Part shown: positions 30,988-37,075 of the stretch, piece by piece
How positions within the stretch are numbered: position 1 is the first letter of the stretch
How the letters are laid out: each line of letters opens with the position of its first letter
Source of the DNA: a virus
Length of the DNA: 37,075 nucleotides
Strand: one strand, 5' to 3'
IMG/VR virus record: IMGVR_UViG_3300042691_049757
Span: 1-37,075 of that record
The notes under the pieces: generated by a model
The model's input: the letters and a program-made list of their open reading frames with translations, nothing else
What the model was told of the DNA's origin: nothing
Database searches by the model: none
Position numbers and translations under genes: made by a program

Positions 30988-32012
30988 AGATGGCCAAGGC
31001 AAGCCAGCGCGACCTCGACGGCGCGATCGAGCTGTACCAGTTCCTCCAGGCGATGGCCGACGGACGCCCTGCTTCCGACGCAGTCGACGAGTTCGGCTAC
31101 GAGGGCTACGGCGACCTGATCGACCGGCAAGCCAACGACGCCGAGTTCCTGCTTCGCGCGCACGAGCGGGGCGGCCTGTTCCGCGTCGTGTGGGGGATGC
31201 AGGTCCTGCTCGATCCCGCGAACGAGGTCGTCGACCCGAACCTGCCGCACCTGGAGCTGCACCCGAAGCACGGCCTGGCTGCTCGGGAACGCGAGGAGCT
31301 GTGCAAGGCGAAGAACGAGGCGATCGACGAGCGGGATGCCGCCCGCGCCGAAGCCGCCAAGGCCAAGGAGGAAGCGGCCCGCGAAGCGCGCGAGGCGGCT
31401 GGATACCAGAAGATCGCCAAGGAGGTGGCGAACGCAGAGCAGCCCGGCCTGCTGGTTCTGCTGGTCGATCAGCACGGCAGCGAGGTCCGCATCTTCGGCC
31501 CCGACCGTGATGCCGAGGAGCGTTTCGGCGAGACGGTGGCGCGCTGGTGGAAGCTCTTGCAGGTGACCTCCGACGGCATCGAACTGGAGGAGCGCACCAA
31601 GGAGCGCGACGCCGCGAATGCGCAGCGGGACGATCTGCTGTCGAAGCTGGAGACGTGGTGTCGAACCGGCGGCAGGCACTACGTGCCGACGCCGGGAAGC
31701 TCGGACTCGTTCGGCGATGGCGTGCGGCAGGCGCAGCGCGAAGTGCAGGCCATGGTGAGTGTGGCCATCACCCGCGCCCAGTCCGCCAAGCCTGCGCAGG
31801 AAGAGAACGACGCCGACGGCGACGACTGCCCGCCCTGCGACCACGTCGTCACGCGCGCCGCCGGCAACAACACGATGCCGATCGAGTGCCTGCACTGCGG
31901 TGCCTCGATCACGCTGGCGCTCCCGGTGTCGGTCGACGAGATGGCCGCGACCACGCACGGGTTCGTGGAGCGGCATCGGGCGTGCGCGAAGCCGGCGGGA
32001 GGTGTGTCTTGA
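30984..32012 (+). CDS. Phage protein with coiled coil and zinc-ribbon-like end
   Basis: A 342-residue protein. The first about 95 residues (FLQAMADGRPASDAVDEFGYEG, GGLFRVVWGMQVLLDPANEVVDPN, LELHPKH) match a domain often seen in early regions of phages of GC-rich hosts. A coiled coil with Lys/Ala/Glu repeats follows at about 100-145. After residue 280 come C-PPC-D and ECLHCGAS, two CxxC pairs separated by about 20 residues, which can hold zinc. The stop overlaps a TTG start. Function unknown. Confidence 0.65.
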   Translation: MKMAKASQRDLDGAIELYQFLQAMADGRPASDAVDEFGYEGYGDLIDRQANDAEFLLRAHERGGLFRVVWGMQVLLDPANEVVDPNLPHLELHPKHGLAAREREELCKAKNEAIDERDAARAEAAKAKEEAAREAREAAGYQKIAKEVANAEQPGLLVLLVDQHGSEVRIFGPDRDAEERFGETVARWWKLLQVTSDGIELEERTKERDAANAQRDDLLSKLETWCRTGGRHYVPTPGSSDSFGDGVRQAQREVQAMVSVAITRAQSAKPAQEENDADGDDCPPCDHVVTRAAGNNTMPIECLHCGASITLALPVSVDEMAATTHGFVERHRACAKPAGGVS

Positions 32013-32278
32013 AGCTCCGTCGCACTCACCTGTCCCTCGGCCGCACGCTGCGCATCCACGACGACGACGTGGGCAGAGATGGCTGCCGGCTGCTGATCCA
32101 TGGTCGCACCGAGTCGGGTGCCGAGCACGAGATCGTGCTGCTCCTCGACTCGTCCAACCTCGCTTTGCTGGTCGAACGCGTCCGCGACCACTTCGTCAAG
32201 CTGGCCGCGAACGAAGAGTCGAGGCGCAAGCATCGCGAACGCGCGCTGCGAATGCCGGTGGCGGGAGGTGGCGCTTGA
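32009..32278 (+). CDS. Small hypothetical protein (TTG start)
   Basis: An 89-residue protein whose TTG overlaps the previous stop (TTGA) behind GGGAGGTGTG. The product (KLRRTHLSLGRTLRIHDDDVG, EIVLLLDSSNLALLVERVRDHFVKLAANEESRRK) looks like a small alpha/beta protein. No family is recognised. The same start context, GGAGGTGTGTCTTGA, is used again at 32786. Confidence 0.55.
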   Translation: MKLRRTHLSLGRTLRIHDDDVGRDGCRLLIHGRTESGAEHEIVLLLDSSNLALLVERVRDHFVKLAANEESRRKHRERALRMPVAGGGA

Positions 32279-32445
32279 AGCGCATGGCCTTCTTCCTGTC
32301 CGCCGCCGCCGCGCTGGGAGCCTTGGGCGGATCGTTCGACATGCCACGAGGCGCAGGTCCTCGCTGGTATCAGGCCGACCTGCGCGCGTGGCGTCGTCGC
32401 CGCGACCGCAACGGGAAGCGGCGCCGCCGCGGGAGTCGCCCGTGA
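32275..32445 (+). CDS. Very small basic protein with signal-like start
   Basis: A 56-residue protein from TTG (GGAGGTGGCGC upstream), or 53 residues from ATG 32284. A hydrophobic segment (MAFFLSAAAALGALGG) is followed by an extremely basic end (RRRRDRNGKRRRRGSRP). It could be a membrane-associated or secreted peptide, or a short DNA-binding protein. It is supported by overlaps with both neighbours and by the ribosome-binding site only. Confidence 0.4.
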   Translation: MKRMAFFLSAAAALGALGGSFDMPRGAGPRWYQADLRAWRRRRDRNGKRRRRGSRP

Positions 32446-32789
32446 ACACCCGAGTTGACCCGATCACGAAGCGGTTCCTACCGCTGACGCTCGACGAGTT
32501 GATCGAGACCTACATCTCGATCGAGCAGACCACTGGATGCTGGATCTGGATGGGGACGATCGACCCCGATGGGTACGGAAGCGCGAAGGTCGATGGGTCT
32601 CCGAGAAGGGCGCACCGCGTTGTCTACCAAAGGCTTCGCGGAGAGATCCCTGAGGGGCTGCACCTCGACCACCTTTGTCGACATCGCTTCTGCGTCAACC
32701 CGGACCACCTGGAGCCGGTCACCTCGGTTGAGAGGGTGCGACGGCTGAGGGCCGAGAGAAGGTCGAGTGCTTCCGGAGGTGTGTCTTGA
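32442..32789 (+). CDS. HNH endonuclease (HNH_3 type)
   Basis: A 115-residue protein from GTG. It contains the HNH_3 order: GCWIWMGTIDPDGYGSAKV, AHRVVYQRLRGEIPEGLHLDHLCRHRFCVNPDHLEPVT. The D-H in HLDHLC, the N in CVNPDHL and the later H form the metal site. Such short free-standing HNH proteins are homing-type or recombination-linked nucleases. No intron or obvious interrupted gene surrounds it here. Confidence 0.85.
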   Translation: MNTRVDPITKRFLPLTLDELIETYISIEQTTGCWIWMGTIDPDGYGSAKVDGSPRRAHRVVYQRLRGEIPEGLHLDHLCRHRFCVNPDHLEPVTSVERVRRLRAERRSSASGGVS

Positions 32790-32968
32790 CGCCGGCCCCG
32801 TTCCCTGGTCCTCGCCGTGCCCGCGGCTGGGACGACTCGCGCGCCACGCCTCCTACGCGCCCGCCCAAGGTGCGCACGGTGCTTCTGATCCTCGCAGCCT
32901 ACTGCCTGGCGCTGGGGGCTCTGGCGATCGGCGGTGGCATCGCGCTGTCGTGGTGGAGGTCGTCGTGA
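32786..32968 (+). CDS. Small membrane protein (TTG start)
   Basis: A 60-residue protein from TTG overlapping the HNH stop, with CGGAGGTGTG upstream. A Pro/Arg-rich N-terminus (PFPGPRRARGWDDSRATPP) precedes one transmembrane helix (VLLILAAYCLALGALAIGGGIAL) near the C-terminus. It is followed at once by another small membrane protein. Role unknown. Confidence 0.5.
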   Translation: MTPAPFPGPRRARGWDDSRATPPTRPPKVRTVLLILAAYCLALGALAIGGGIALSWWRSS

Positions 32969-33162
32969 CGTTCCTCGCCTGCTGGATCGTCGGCGCCGCG
33001 CTGACCTACTGGCTCGCCGAGCGCGAGTTGCCGGCCAAGTGCAGGCCCGGCCTTCGTCGCGAGATCGCGTCCATCGTGATCGTCGCGTGGCCGTGCGCGC
33101 TGGCGGTCTACGTCCTCAGTCTGCTGGGCATCATCGGCGATGACGAGGAGGGCGACGCTTGA
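32965..33162 (+). CDS. Small membrane protein with two helices
   Basis: A 65-residue protein from GTG (GGAGG upstream). Two transmembrane segments are visible: FLACWIVGAALTYWLA and IVIVAWPCALAVYVLSLLGII, joined by a charged loop (ERELPAKCRPGLRREI), ending in an acidic tail DDEEGDA. It overlaps the methyltransferase start. A holin-like topology is possible but its place in the early region argues against lysis. Confidence 0.5.
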   Translation: MTFLACWIVGAALTYWLAERELPAKCRPGLRREIASIVIVAWPCALAVYVLSLLGIIGDDEEGDA

Positions 33163-34634
33163 ACGCCGTCGACCTCTTCGCAGGCGCTGGTGGCTGGTCG
33201 CACGGCTGGCGCGAGGCCACCGGTGTCGAGCCGCTGGTCGCCGTCAACCACTGCGCGCACGCGGTGCACCTGCATCGCCTGAACCACCCGGCCACCGAGC
33301 ACTTTCTCGAGGACGTGTGGTCCGTCGATCCGGCCACGGCCGTCGCCGGCCGCCGCGTCGACTGGCTGCACGGCAGTCCCGATTGCACCCACTTCTCGCG
33401 CGCCAAGGGTGGCAAGCCGCGCGAGCAGAAGATCCGCGGTCTCGCGTGGGTGCTCGTCGACTGGGCGCGGGCATCGCGGCCGCGCTTCCTGTCGATCGAG
33501 AACGTCGCCGAGTTCGAGACCTGGGGCCCGCTCGACGCCGAGGGCCAGCCGATCAAGGCGCGCGCCGGCGAGACGTTCCGCGAGTTCGTCGCGGCGCTGC
33601 GCGGCCTCGGTTACGCGGTCGACTGGCGCGTGCTGTGCGCCGCCGACTTCGGCGCGCCGACGATCCGCCGCCGGCTGTTCCTCGTGGCGCGCCGCGACGG
33701 GCAGCCGATCCGGTGGCCGGAGCCGACGCACGCCGACCCGAGCAAGCGCGACCTGTTCTCGGCAGGCCTGAAGCCGTGGCGCACGGCGGCCGAGTGCATC
33801 GACTGGTCGATCCCGTGCCCGAGCATCTTCGGCCGCAAGCGGCCGCTCGCGCCCGCGACGTGCCGCCGCATCGCCGCCGGCATCGTGCGGTTCGTGCTGC
33901 AGGGGCGGCCCTTCCTGGTCAACCTCTCGCACGGCGGGCGGGTGGAAGCCATCGACGACCCGATGCGAACGATCACGGCCAAGCCGCGCGGTGGTGACCG
34001 GGCGCTCGTCGCGCCGACGATCGTGCAGACCGCGCACGGCGACTTCTCCGCCAGGGCCGGGGTGCGAGCCCATCCCGCGGACGCTCCCCTCGGCGTGGTC
34101 ACGGGAAGCAACAACCACGCGCTCGTCGCCGCGTTCCTGCAGCAGAACTTCACCGGCATGGTCGGCAAGCCGCTGCGCGTGCCGGTGCCCACGATCACGG
34201 CGCGCGACCACCACAGCTTGGTCGCCGCCACGCTGCTCGCCAACAACACGAACAACGCGCCAGGGCGCGTCGACAGGCCGCTGGGCACGGTCACGACTGG
34301 CGATCGGCACTACCTCGTCGCGTCGTTCCTGCAGCAGTACTACGGCACCGGCGGCCAGCACTCGCGCGTCGACGCGCCGCTGCCCGCCGTCGTCACCCGC
34401 GCTCGCCACGGCTTGGTCACCGTGGAGATCGACGGCGTCGACTATGCGATCGCCGACATCGGGCTCCGCATGCTGGAGCCGCGCGAGCTGGCCCGCGCGC
34501 AGGGCTTCCCCGACAGCTACGTGCTCGAGGGGACCAAGGCCGAGCAGATCGCGCGCATCGGCAATTCGGTCGTGCCGCAGGTCGCGGCGGCAATCGTGCG
34601 GGCCAACCTGGGGCGGGAGGCCTGCGTCGCATGA
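33159..34634 (+). CDS. C5-cytosine DNA methyltransferase
   Basis: A 491-residue protein from a TTG that overlaps the gene before it. Motif I is DLFAGAGG (5-12), the catalytic motif IV is GSPDCTHFS with Cys76, motif VI ENV at 114-116, motif VIII RRRLFLVARR, and motifs IX/X ARAQGFPDSYVL and IGNSVVP. The section between VIII and IX, where the target is read, is long and consists of about five repeats of about 35 residues (P-M/L-x-T-I/V-T ... H-x-LVA). No restriction enzyme gene is adjacent, so it is an orphan that likely protects phage DNA against host enzymes. Catalytic motifs look intact. Confidence 0.92.
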   Translation: MNAVDLFAGAGGWSHGWREATGVEPLVAVNHCAHAVHLHRLNHPATEHFLEDVWSVDPATAVAGRRVDWLHGSPDCTHFSRAKGGKPREQKIRGLAWVLVDWARASRPRFLSIENVAEFETWGPLDAEGQPIKARAGETFREFVAALRGLGYAVDWRVLCAADFGAPTIRRRLFLVARRDGQPIRWPEPTHADPSKRDLFSAGLKPWRTAAECIDWSIPCPSIFGRKRPLAPATCRRIAAGIVRFVLQGRPFLVNLSHGGRVEAIDDPMRTITAKPRGGDRALVAPTIVQTAHGDFSARAGVRAHPADAPLGVVTGSNNHALVAAFLQQNFTGMVGKPLRVPVPTITARDHHSLVAATLLANNTNNAPGRVDRPLGTVTTGDRHYLVASFLQQYYGTGGQHSRVDAPLPAVVTRARHGLVTVEIDGVDYAIADIGLRMLEPRELARAQGFPDSYVLEGTKAEQIARIGNSVVPQVAAAIVRANLGREACVA

Positions 34635-34655
34635 AGAGGAACGGGAGGGACATCC

Positions 34656-35567
34656 ATGGTTGCACCGAACCCAGGGGCGCCGCAGCGCCCCAAGAAGGTC
34701 AAGTGGCGTCGCCACTGCTCGACCTGCGGCGTGCTGTTCGACAAGCCGAGCACGTGGGCCTACTGCAGCAAGCACTGCGAGACCCATCGCCGCGGCCGCG
34801 ACCCGTCGGAGTCGCTGGGCGCCGACGAGTGGCTCGACCCGATCTACGCGCGACGGTTGCAGCTGGGCCTGCAGCTCGAGGTCGCGATGCCGTGGGAGCG
34901 CACCAGGCTGCTCGAGCAGATCGCCGCTACCGAGCGCGAGGAGGCCGCCGTGCGTGAGAAGCTCGCCAGCAACGTCGCGTCTCGCGACAGCGTCGACTTC
35001 TGGGCGCCGCGCGTGCTGCGCGAGGCCGACCGGTTCGAGACGAGTCTCCGCCGCTCGCTCGGCTTCGCGATCCGCCTCGGCAAGCTGTTGTGCGACGCGA
35101 AGGCCGCGCTCGATCACGGCGAGTTCGGCCGGCTGTTCGCCGACCACCCGAACCCGATCGAGAACGCGCTGAAGTTCTCGTCGAGCTGGGCGCGCAAGCT
35201 GATGGCGATCGGCGGGCACCCGGCCATCGCAAATCGTTCGTGCACGAACGATTTGACGGCACTGCCGGCCAGCATCGAGACGGTCTACGTGCTGTCGCGG
35301 CTGCCGGCCCCCGAGATCGAGCAGGCAATCGCGCGCGGCGAGGTGCGACCGGACATGCGGCATGCCGACGCTCGCCGCCTGATCCAGGTCGAGGCCGAGG
35401 ATGACGACCAGGCCGAGGCCGCAGCCGACGACGAGATCGCACAGGCGCTGGGGCCGGTACGCGCGCAGCTTGCGGCCTTCGCGGCCGACCACCCGAAGCA
35501 GATGCGCCGTCTGAAGGCGCAAATGCGGGCGATTCTTCGATCGCTGGAAGAGGAGACGCGCCAATGA
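34656..35567 (+). CDS. Zinc-finger and DUF3102-like protein carrying a palindrome
   Basis: A 303-residue protein; GGGAGGG before ATG. N-terminal cysteines CSTCGVLF ... WAYCSKHCETH form a possible zinc finger at about 21-45. After a coiled coil (RTRLLEQIAATEREEAAVREKL), residues about 130-240 follow a phage/plasmid DUF3102-like pattern: FAIRLGKLLCDAKAALDHGEFGRLF, WARKLMAIGGHPAIANRSCTNDLTALPASIETVYVLSRL, IARGEVRPDMRHADAR. Such proteins occur near replication genes and may bind DNA. The bases coding the IANRSCTNDL segment are a perfect palindrome. Function is not established. Confidence 0.6.
   Translation: MVAPNPGAPQRPKKVKWRRHCSTCGVLFDKPSTWAYCSKHCETHRRGRDPSESLGADEWLDPIYARRLQLGLQLEVAMPWERTRLLEQIAATEREEAAVREKLASNVASRDSVDFWAPRVLREADRFETSLRRSLGFAIRLGKLLCDAKAALDHGEFGRLFADHPNPIENALKFSSSWARKLMAIGGHPAIANRSCTNDLTALPASIETVYVLSRLPAPEIEQAIARGEVRPDMRHADARRLIQVEAEDDDQAEAAADDEIAQALGPVRAQLAAFAADHPKQMRRLKAQMRAILRSLEEETRQ
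35230..35255. repeat. 26-bp perfect palindrome inside a gene
   Basis: The half CAAATCGTTCGTG is followed with no gap by its exact reverse complement CACGAACGATTTG. It lies in the coding region of the DUF3102-like protein and is AT-richer than its surroundings. A dimeric protein binding site or replication element is possible. Confidence 0.85.
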
Positions 35568-36172
35568 AGCAGCACCGCGTGAAGGTCGATCTGAAGGTGC
35601 TCCGCACGCAGTGGGGCAAGATGAAGCTCGACGTGCTGGCGACACAGCTGGGCACCACGAGCAAGACCCTTGTGGAGCGAGCGAAGGCACTCGGGCTGCC
35701 GCTGCTCGCGCCGCAGAGAGGGAAGCGCCTGGATCGGGCAACCAAGGACGCGATCGACGCCGACCTGCGCGCCGGCATGGCGACGTTGGCCGTCGCCGAG
35801 AAGCACGACGTGCACTACTCCACCGTGCGCAAGGCGCGGACCCGTGTGCTCGGTCGGCAGCGCAAGCATCGGCGTTGGAACCGATCGCGGCTCGCGATCG
35901 CGTGCGCGCAGGGAATGACCATCGCCGAAGTGGCTGCTGCGTGCCGGTGCTGCTACGGCACCATGCGGCAGGTCCTGAAGCGCTTCGGGCTGAAGTGCAA
36001 GCGCGTCGACAGGCGGATCAAGATCAGCCGCGCAGCGTTCGTGCAGGACTGGCGCGATGGGATGCCGTTCCGCCAGATGGCGCGGAAGCACGGCTTCAAG
36101 TCCGTGCACGGGGTGAAGACCAGGCTGCGGCGGGAAGGCGTGCCGGTGGACCGGCAGGCGGTGAGCGCGTGA
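35564..36172 (+). CDS. DNA-binding protein with four tandem HTH units
   Basis: A 202-residue basic protein, ATGA overlap. Four segments read as helix-turn-helix, each about 45-50 residues apart: LDVLATQLGTTSKTLVERAKAL, LAVAEKHDVHYSTVRKARTRV, IAEVAAACRCCYGTMRQVLKRF and FRQMARKHGFKSVHGVKTRLRR. Each is followed by a G-L-P/L-K type turn. No catalytic motif is seen. It could be a regulator or a replication-initiation helper; position between the palindrome gene and the nuclease favours a DNA metabolism role. I do not recognise a named family. Confidence 0.6.
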   Translation: MKQHRVKVDLKVLRTQWGKMKLDVLATQLGTTSKTLVERAKALGLPLLAPQRGKRLDRATKDAIDADLRAGMATLAVAEKHDVHYSTVRKARTRVLGRQRKHRRWNRSRLAIACAQGMTIAEVAAACRCCYGTMRQVLKRFGLKCKRVDRRIKISRAAFVQDWRDGMPFRQMARKHGFKSVHGVKTRLRREGVPVDRQAVSA

Positions 36173-36666
36173 TCGTCCTCGGCCTCGATCCCGGCATCAC
36201 GACCGGATGGGCGATCTACGACTGTGCCCACCGCCACTGCATCGCCGGCGGCGAGTTCCCCGGTCACAGCATCCCGAACGATCTCGCCGACCGTTCGCAG
36301 TTGTGCGTCAACGTCATCGAGCGCTTGCGTCCGCACGGCGCGAGCTACCCGCAGGTCGTCGAGGCCGCGTACGTCTGCGGACGCCTCGTGGGGATGCTCG
36401 GCGACGAGCGGCGCCCAGTGCACGAGTTGCGCCGCGACGACGTGCGTCGAGAACTGCAGATCGCGACGCACGGGGCGATTCAGGTCGCCGACGACACGAC
36501 CGTTTGGGCTGCCCTGCGCCTCCTGCACGGGGACGGCTGCACGCGTCAGGGCGGGCCGCTGCACCTGCTGAAGTCCAGCGAGGCGGGGCACCAGCGCGCG
36601 GCGTTGGCCGTCGCTGTCGCCTGGTGCATCCGCGAGCGGCTGTTCGTGCCGGCGGGGGCCGCGTGA
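36169..36666 (+). CDS. RuvC-like Holliday junction resolvase
   Basis: A 165-residue protein from GTG overlapping the HTH protein gene. It starts with VLGLDPGITTGWAIYD (Asp7, the G-x-D-PG-x-TTG block of RuvC/RNase H fold), then QVVEAAYVCGR with Glu65, and a C-terminal helix AGHQRAALAVAVAW where phage RuvC-like enzymes usually show an Asp-His pair; here Gly precedes His. Length suits the short phage resolvases that cut branched DNA before packaging. Whether the last acid is supplied by the nearby Glu (SSEAGH) is unclear. Confidence 0.75.
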   Translation: MIVLGLDPGITTGWAIYDCAHRHCIAGGEFPGHSIPNDLADRSQLCVNVIERLRPHGASYPQVVEAAYVCGRLVGMLGDERRPVHELRRDDVRRELQIATHGAIQVADDTTVWAALRLLHGDGCTRQGGPLHLLKSSEAGHQRAALAVAVAWCIRERLFVPAGAA

Positions 36667-36671
36667 CGCGT

Positions 36672-36914
36672 CTACTTCTTCTCGGCGGCGGCGCGGCTGG
36701 CCGCGATGGCGGCGCGGACGCGTTCCAGGTCCAGCTTCAGGCCGGCAGCCAGCACCGAAACCGTCCCGAGGTGGGGCTTTGCGACCTTCCCGTTGCGGAG
36801 TCGCCAGACAGTTCGGGGATCGAGGCCGTTCTCGGTGCACCACTCGGTCAGCCCGTGCCCGTCCCGCAGAGCTACAGCGAGCAGGTCGTCCAGGGTCTCG
36901 GGGCGCTTCGGCAC
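36672..36914 (-). CDS. Second HTH regulator (Cro/C1 type)
   Basis: An 80-residue protein on the minus strand. Start chosen at GTG 36914 (AAGG six bases upstream) rather than a TTG at 36977, which would put the candidate operators inside the gene. It has a Cro/C1-like fold: DDLLAVALRDGHGLTEWCTENGLDPRTVWRLRNGKVAKPHLGTVSVLAAGLKLDLERV. The Ala/Glu/Lys-rich end (AAIAASRAAAEKK) is helical. It converges with the RuvC-like gene (5-base gap) and diverges from a rightward gene. Confidence 0.75.
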   Translation of the reverse strand: MPKRPETLDDLLAVALRDGHGLTEWCTENGLDPRTVWRLRNGKVAKPHLGTVSVLAAGLKLDLERVRAAIAASRAAAEKK

Positions 36915-36929
36915 GCGCTGCCTTCTAGC

Positions 36930-36985
36930 GCAAATGTCCGAGGGAATCCAACCGAGCCGCTTGACTTCATCGTGCAAATGTCCGA
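36930..36985. promoter_or_regulatory. Candidate operators of the second regulator
   Basis: GCAAATGTCCGA occurs twice as a direct repeat (36930-36941 and 36974-36985), 44 bases (about four turns) apart, between two divergent genes. A TTGACT hexamer lies between them at 36961. The core ATGTCCG is also in the operator-like site at 25088-25100. Regulation by the adjacent HTH protein is inferred. Confidence 0.5.
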
Positions 36986-37075
36986 AAAGGACCGAAGCAA
37001 GAACGCCCCGGCCGCCGCCAGTCTTGGCGGATCAACGGCGACCGGAGCTGACCAGGAACCGCAAGGAACCCAGCC
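36978..37075 (+). CDS. Start of a rightward gene (3' partial)
   Basis: An ATG inside the second operator-like repeat opens a frame to the end of the window (MSEKDRSKNAPAAASLGGST...), 32 codons visible. The N-terminus is polar and low in complexity. No ribosome-binding site is clear, so the real start might lie elsewhere or the message may be leaderless. The divergent arrangement with the HTH gene supports a promoter here. Confidence 0.4.
   Translation, partial: MSEKDRSKNAPAAASLGGSTATGADQEPQGTQ

Noticed and set aside
1-37075. CRISPR arrays, insertion sequences or transposases
   Set aside because: No spaced direct repeats with unique spacers, no terminal inverted repeats with a transposase gene were seen.

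Overview
The window is a 37 kb, very GC-rich, gene-dense piece of a temperate, tailed bacteriophage with a long non-contractile (siphovirus-type) tail. The tail genes follow the order of lambda and of the Rhodobacter gene transfer agent. NlpC/P60 and lipoprotein genes point to a Gram-negative, GC-rich host, probably a proteobacterium; the sequence alone does not name it. Nearly all genes overlap by 1-4 bases (ATGA, GTGA, TTGA), so long translationally coupled operons are likely. Terminase, portal and capsid genes are not seen and should lie left of position 1.

Layout. 1-5.1 kb: head-tail joining (an esterase domain fused to a head-tail connector, a head-closure protein, a gp10-like neck protein, a double-length tail terminator), tail tube, and tail assembly chaperones made through a -1 frameshift at GGGAAAC. 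5.1-15.9 kb: tape measure, a retropepsin-like aspartic protease, distal tail (DUF2460), a glycine-rich adhesin-like protein, a BR0599-type hub protein with four cysteines, an NlpC/P60 peptidase and the large gp15/J-like tip protein. 15.9-23.1 kb: fibre and tailspike proteins, plus a membrane coiled-coil protein and a lipoprotein that could be spanins. 23.1-25.5 kb: lysogeny/accessory region on both strands (lipoprotein moron, small Ig-like protein, membrane protein, CI-like repressor, candidate operators). 25.5-26.2 kb: three tRNAs, one an initiator tRNA. 26.4-28.8 kb: HD phosphohydrolase, SLOG-family protein, excisionase-like protein, tyrosine integrase and an intact attP whose core is the 3' end of a tRNA gene. 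28.8-37 kb: early region with an RdgC-like protein, HNH nuclease, several tiny proteins, a C5-cytosine methyltransferase, a protein gene containing a 26-bp perfect palindrome, a protein with four HTH units, a RuvC-like nuclease and a second HTH regulator.

The undivided attP with phage genes on both sides means this is free phage DNA (or an excised or circular form), not an integrated prophage. The most unusual points are the esterase-connector fusion, the duplicated tail terminator, the retropepsin in the tail operon, the attP arrangement, the initiator tRNA, the coding-region palindrome, and similar candidate operator motifs beside both repressor-like genes.
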